A stretch of DNA of 64,000 bases. Origin: Nocardiopsis sp. YSL2 (GTDB taxonomy: Bacteria > Actinomycetota > Actinomycetes > Streptosporangiales > Streptosporangiaceae). Location of the stretch: positions 5,270,001 to 5,334,000 of the forward strand of contig NZ_JAMOAO010000001.1 of assembly GCF_030555055.1 (NCBI RefSeq), given 5' to 3'. Positions 62,824 through 64,000 of the stretch are shown here, piece by piece. Numbering within the stretch: the stretch's first letter is position 1; every line of letters begins with the position of its first letter. The notes beneath the pieces are model-generated. The model made no database searches and was not told where the DNA came from. It saw only the letters and a program-made list of their open reading frames with translations. A program made the position numbers and the translations under genes.

Positions 62824-62969
62824 CGGACCGAGTTCCCTTGCAGCAGCCCGGGGCGAAGCACCGCTCCTGGGCGCCGGAAGGACCGCGTCCAGGGAAGCCA
62901 GGGCCGGGGTCATCCCGAACGCGGACGCGGACGTTCTTCGTCCGCACCGCCGATGGCATCGGCCCACCT
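62824..62969. repeat. 146-bp tandem duplication, copy 2
   Basis: Second identical copy. The lack of even one mismatch means the duplication is recent or maintained. ORFs across it (TEFPCSSPGRS-like) are frame-dependent by-products. Confidence 0.9.
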
Positions 62970-63073
62970 TCTGGTGGCTGTCAACGCCAAGCAGAAGAAA
63001 CAGGAAGCAAGAAGGGAGACAACGTGGGGGCACAGCGAGGCAGCCAGGAGAGAAAAGTCTGGCCCAGGAGGCG

Positions 63074-63143
63074 GGGCGGGCGGCGCCCGCACACCGCCAG
63101 GCGCCGCCCGCCCTACGTGAGGATGACTACCCACTGGGTATAA
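63074..63143 (+). ncRNA. structured module A: hairpin then short ORF-like motif
   Basis: A perfect 14-bp stem (63074-63087 with 63100-63113, 12-nt loop) is followed after 9 nt by ATGACTACCCACTGGGTA then TAA, which encodes MTTHWV if translated. The stem base GGGCGGGCGGCGCC differs from the one in module B but stays paired. A purine-rich stretch precedes it. Confidence 0.55.
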
Positions 63144-63684
63144 GTGTGGGTTTCCAACGGCCCACCCGCAGCGGCTGTGACCTGCACTGATAACGCGAGC
63201 AGGGTGGGCCGATCTAAGCGGCCCCGCCACGGGCGGAGTCACAGGCACAGCCACAGGTCCACTGACCGGCGGAGTCACAGGTCAAGTCACAGGCCCTCGT
63301 CCGGCCCGCACCACCACGCGCCCGAGACCGGACGCACGGCCGCGATACCGGTGCGGCACCGTCTCCCTTCAAGTCAAGGCCAGACGGACCATCGGCTCGA
63401 CGCCTTCAGCGGATTCCGGTGACCACCGAGTGGATCCCACCCGCCCCGGACAGCGTGGCCCGCTGCGCCTCGCGCACCCCACTCCCGCAGGACCACCCGA
63501 GCCAGTCCAGGATCAGGGGCGGCCAGTGCACGGCGCCGCGCGGTTCGAGCGCCCGCACCACCGCCCCGAGAACCCGCACACAGCACCTTTTAATATGTGG
63601 ATCAATAAAGAAAAGAACAGCGAATACAGAGGAGAGAGAACAGGCCGACAAGAACGGGAGAGTAGGGTCACCGGAGGCACCCGT

Positions 63685-63757
63685 GGCGTGCGGCGCCTCC
63701 GGCTCGCCGGGGGCGCCGCACGCCCCCTATGTGAAGATGACTACCCACTGGGTATAA
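63685..63757 (+). ncRNA. structured module B: hairpin then short ORF-like motif
   Basis: A perfect 13-bp stem (63685-63697 with 63712-63724) followed after 12 nt by the same ATGACTACCCACTGGGTA-TAAGT block. Relative to module A a G-C pair in the stem is replaced by T-A, so the pairing is preserved although the sequence changed. Confidence 0.55.
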
Positions 63758-63768
63758 GTCTGGACACG

Positions 63769-63876
63769 CGTTGGACCACTTGAGTAGGCCCTGACCTGCG
63801 GTTATGCGCTTGGAGAGGGGGTCCAGCGAGGCGGGCCACCTGTTGGACCCCTTGTTGGACCACTCGTTGGCCCAGG
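63769..63876. repeat. 12-bp iteron-like repeats
   Basis: Units CGTTGGACCACT (63769), TGTTGGACCCCT (63841), TGTTGGACCACT (63853) and a degenerate CGTTGGCCCAGG (63865); the last three are contiguous. TCGTTCTCAC is repeated right after (63883, 63894). Iterons of this type bind replication initiators or repressors of plasmids and integrated elements. Confidence 0.5.
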
Positions 63877-64000
63877 TTCACTTCGTTCTCACATCGTTCT
63901 CACTCCGCACTTAAGGGACCACAGGGACCGGCATCATCAGCGCTGTGGACCAAATTTCAAGAAGGCTCCCTCTCGCCTTTCCGCAGCACCACCGGCACGG

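Larger units (their letters stand above)
62970..64000. other. gene-poor right edge
   Basis: Apart from the modules and repeats listed, no supported gene. A GC-rich segment at 63230-63300 has several imperfect GGCGGAGTCACAGG-type copies. The AT-richer purine stretch at 63580-63660 precedes module B. Protein-coding genes of the element probably lie beyond 64000. Confidence 0.5.

Noticed and set aside
62670..62969. CRISPR array
   Set aside because: Only two 146-bp copies with an 8-bp spacer and no cas genes.
62502..63143. Protein of about 213 residues ending in MTTHWV
   Set aside because: Built from the tandem repeat and hairpin module; the same end recurs in an unrelated frame at 63757.
63230..63300. 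Direct repeats of GTCACAGG type as an iteron array
   Set aside because: Irregular spacing and mismatches; too weak to claim a function.

Overview
This is a high-GC actinomycete chromosome segment. Operator and gene content support that: Zur-type and IdeR/DmdR-type boxes, a mycothiol-dependent formaldehyde dehydrogenase, SapA-like spore proteins, a BTAD/NB-ARC (SARP/AfsR-type) regulator, a Ku/ATP-ligase pair and PucR-type regulators. Nocardiopsis or a close relative is my impression only; there is no rRNA or complete tRNA in the window to fix the genus.

Positions 1-53,000 are a mosaic of core and accessory genes. The left edge cuts a murG-like gene. A CopB-type metal ATPase (708-2837) follows a near-perfect CsoR-like palindrome and a CRP-like site. 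At 2929-8026 lies a compact zinc-responsive locus: an MFS transporter diverges from a four-gene, translationally coupled operon (methyltransferase, DUF364-type protein, PduX-like GHMP kinase, PLP beta-replacement enzyme), with two Zur boxes between them. A third Zur box (15831) precedes a 55-residue ORF coupled to the Fur/Zur-family regulator itself (16041), so the regulator and its probable targets are in the same window. An iron box (13349) controls a siderophore-interacting protein. Other blocks are three tandem SapA-like secreted proteins (9996-11352), a DUF305 lipoprotein pair, a SpoIIE-type phosphatase, NHEJ Ku plus ligase, UppP with an unusual repeat tail, CorA, many one-gene regulators and transporters, a mycothiol formaldehyde-detoxification pair, a cold-shock protein/DEAD-helicase pair, and a YCII/ECF42-type sigma operon.

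Positions 53,000-64,000 are different: lower and uneven GC, remnants of a tRNA-Arg(TCT) 3' half at 53044, 61713 and probably 62007, two IS elements (IS630 and IS5 families) abutting at a shared CTAG, and long gene-poor stretches with repeats. This looks like a tRNA-nested island made of successively decayed insertions. Its main cargo is a 1069-residue protein (53990-57199) joining a helical N-terminus, an APH/protein-kinase-like domain that keeps its catalytic residues, and a C-terminal KptA/Tpt1 RNA 2'-phosphotransferase domain. A kinase and a 2'-phosphate remover in one chain suggest an RNA phosphorylation writer/eraser, repair or defence factor that I do not recognise as described. It faces a membrane protein carrying eighteen 12-residue pentapeptide-like repeats. 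The far right end holds a 146-bp perfect tandem duplication, two hairpin modules with compensatory base changes followed by an identical short ORF-like motif, and 12-bp iterons, resembling the control region of a mobile element whose genes lie past the window edge.
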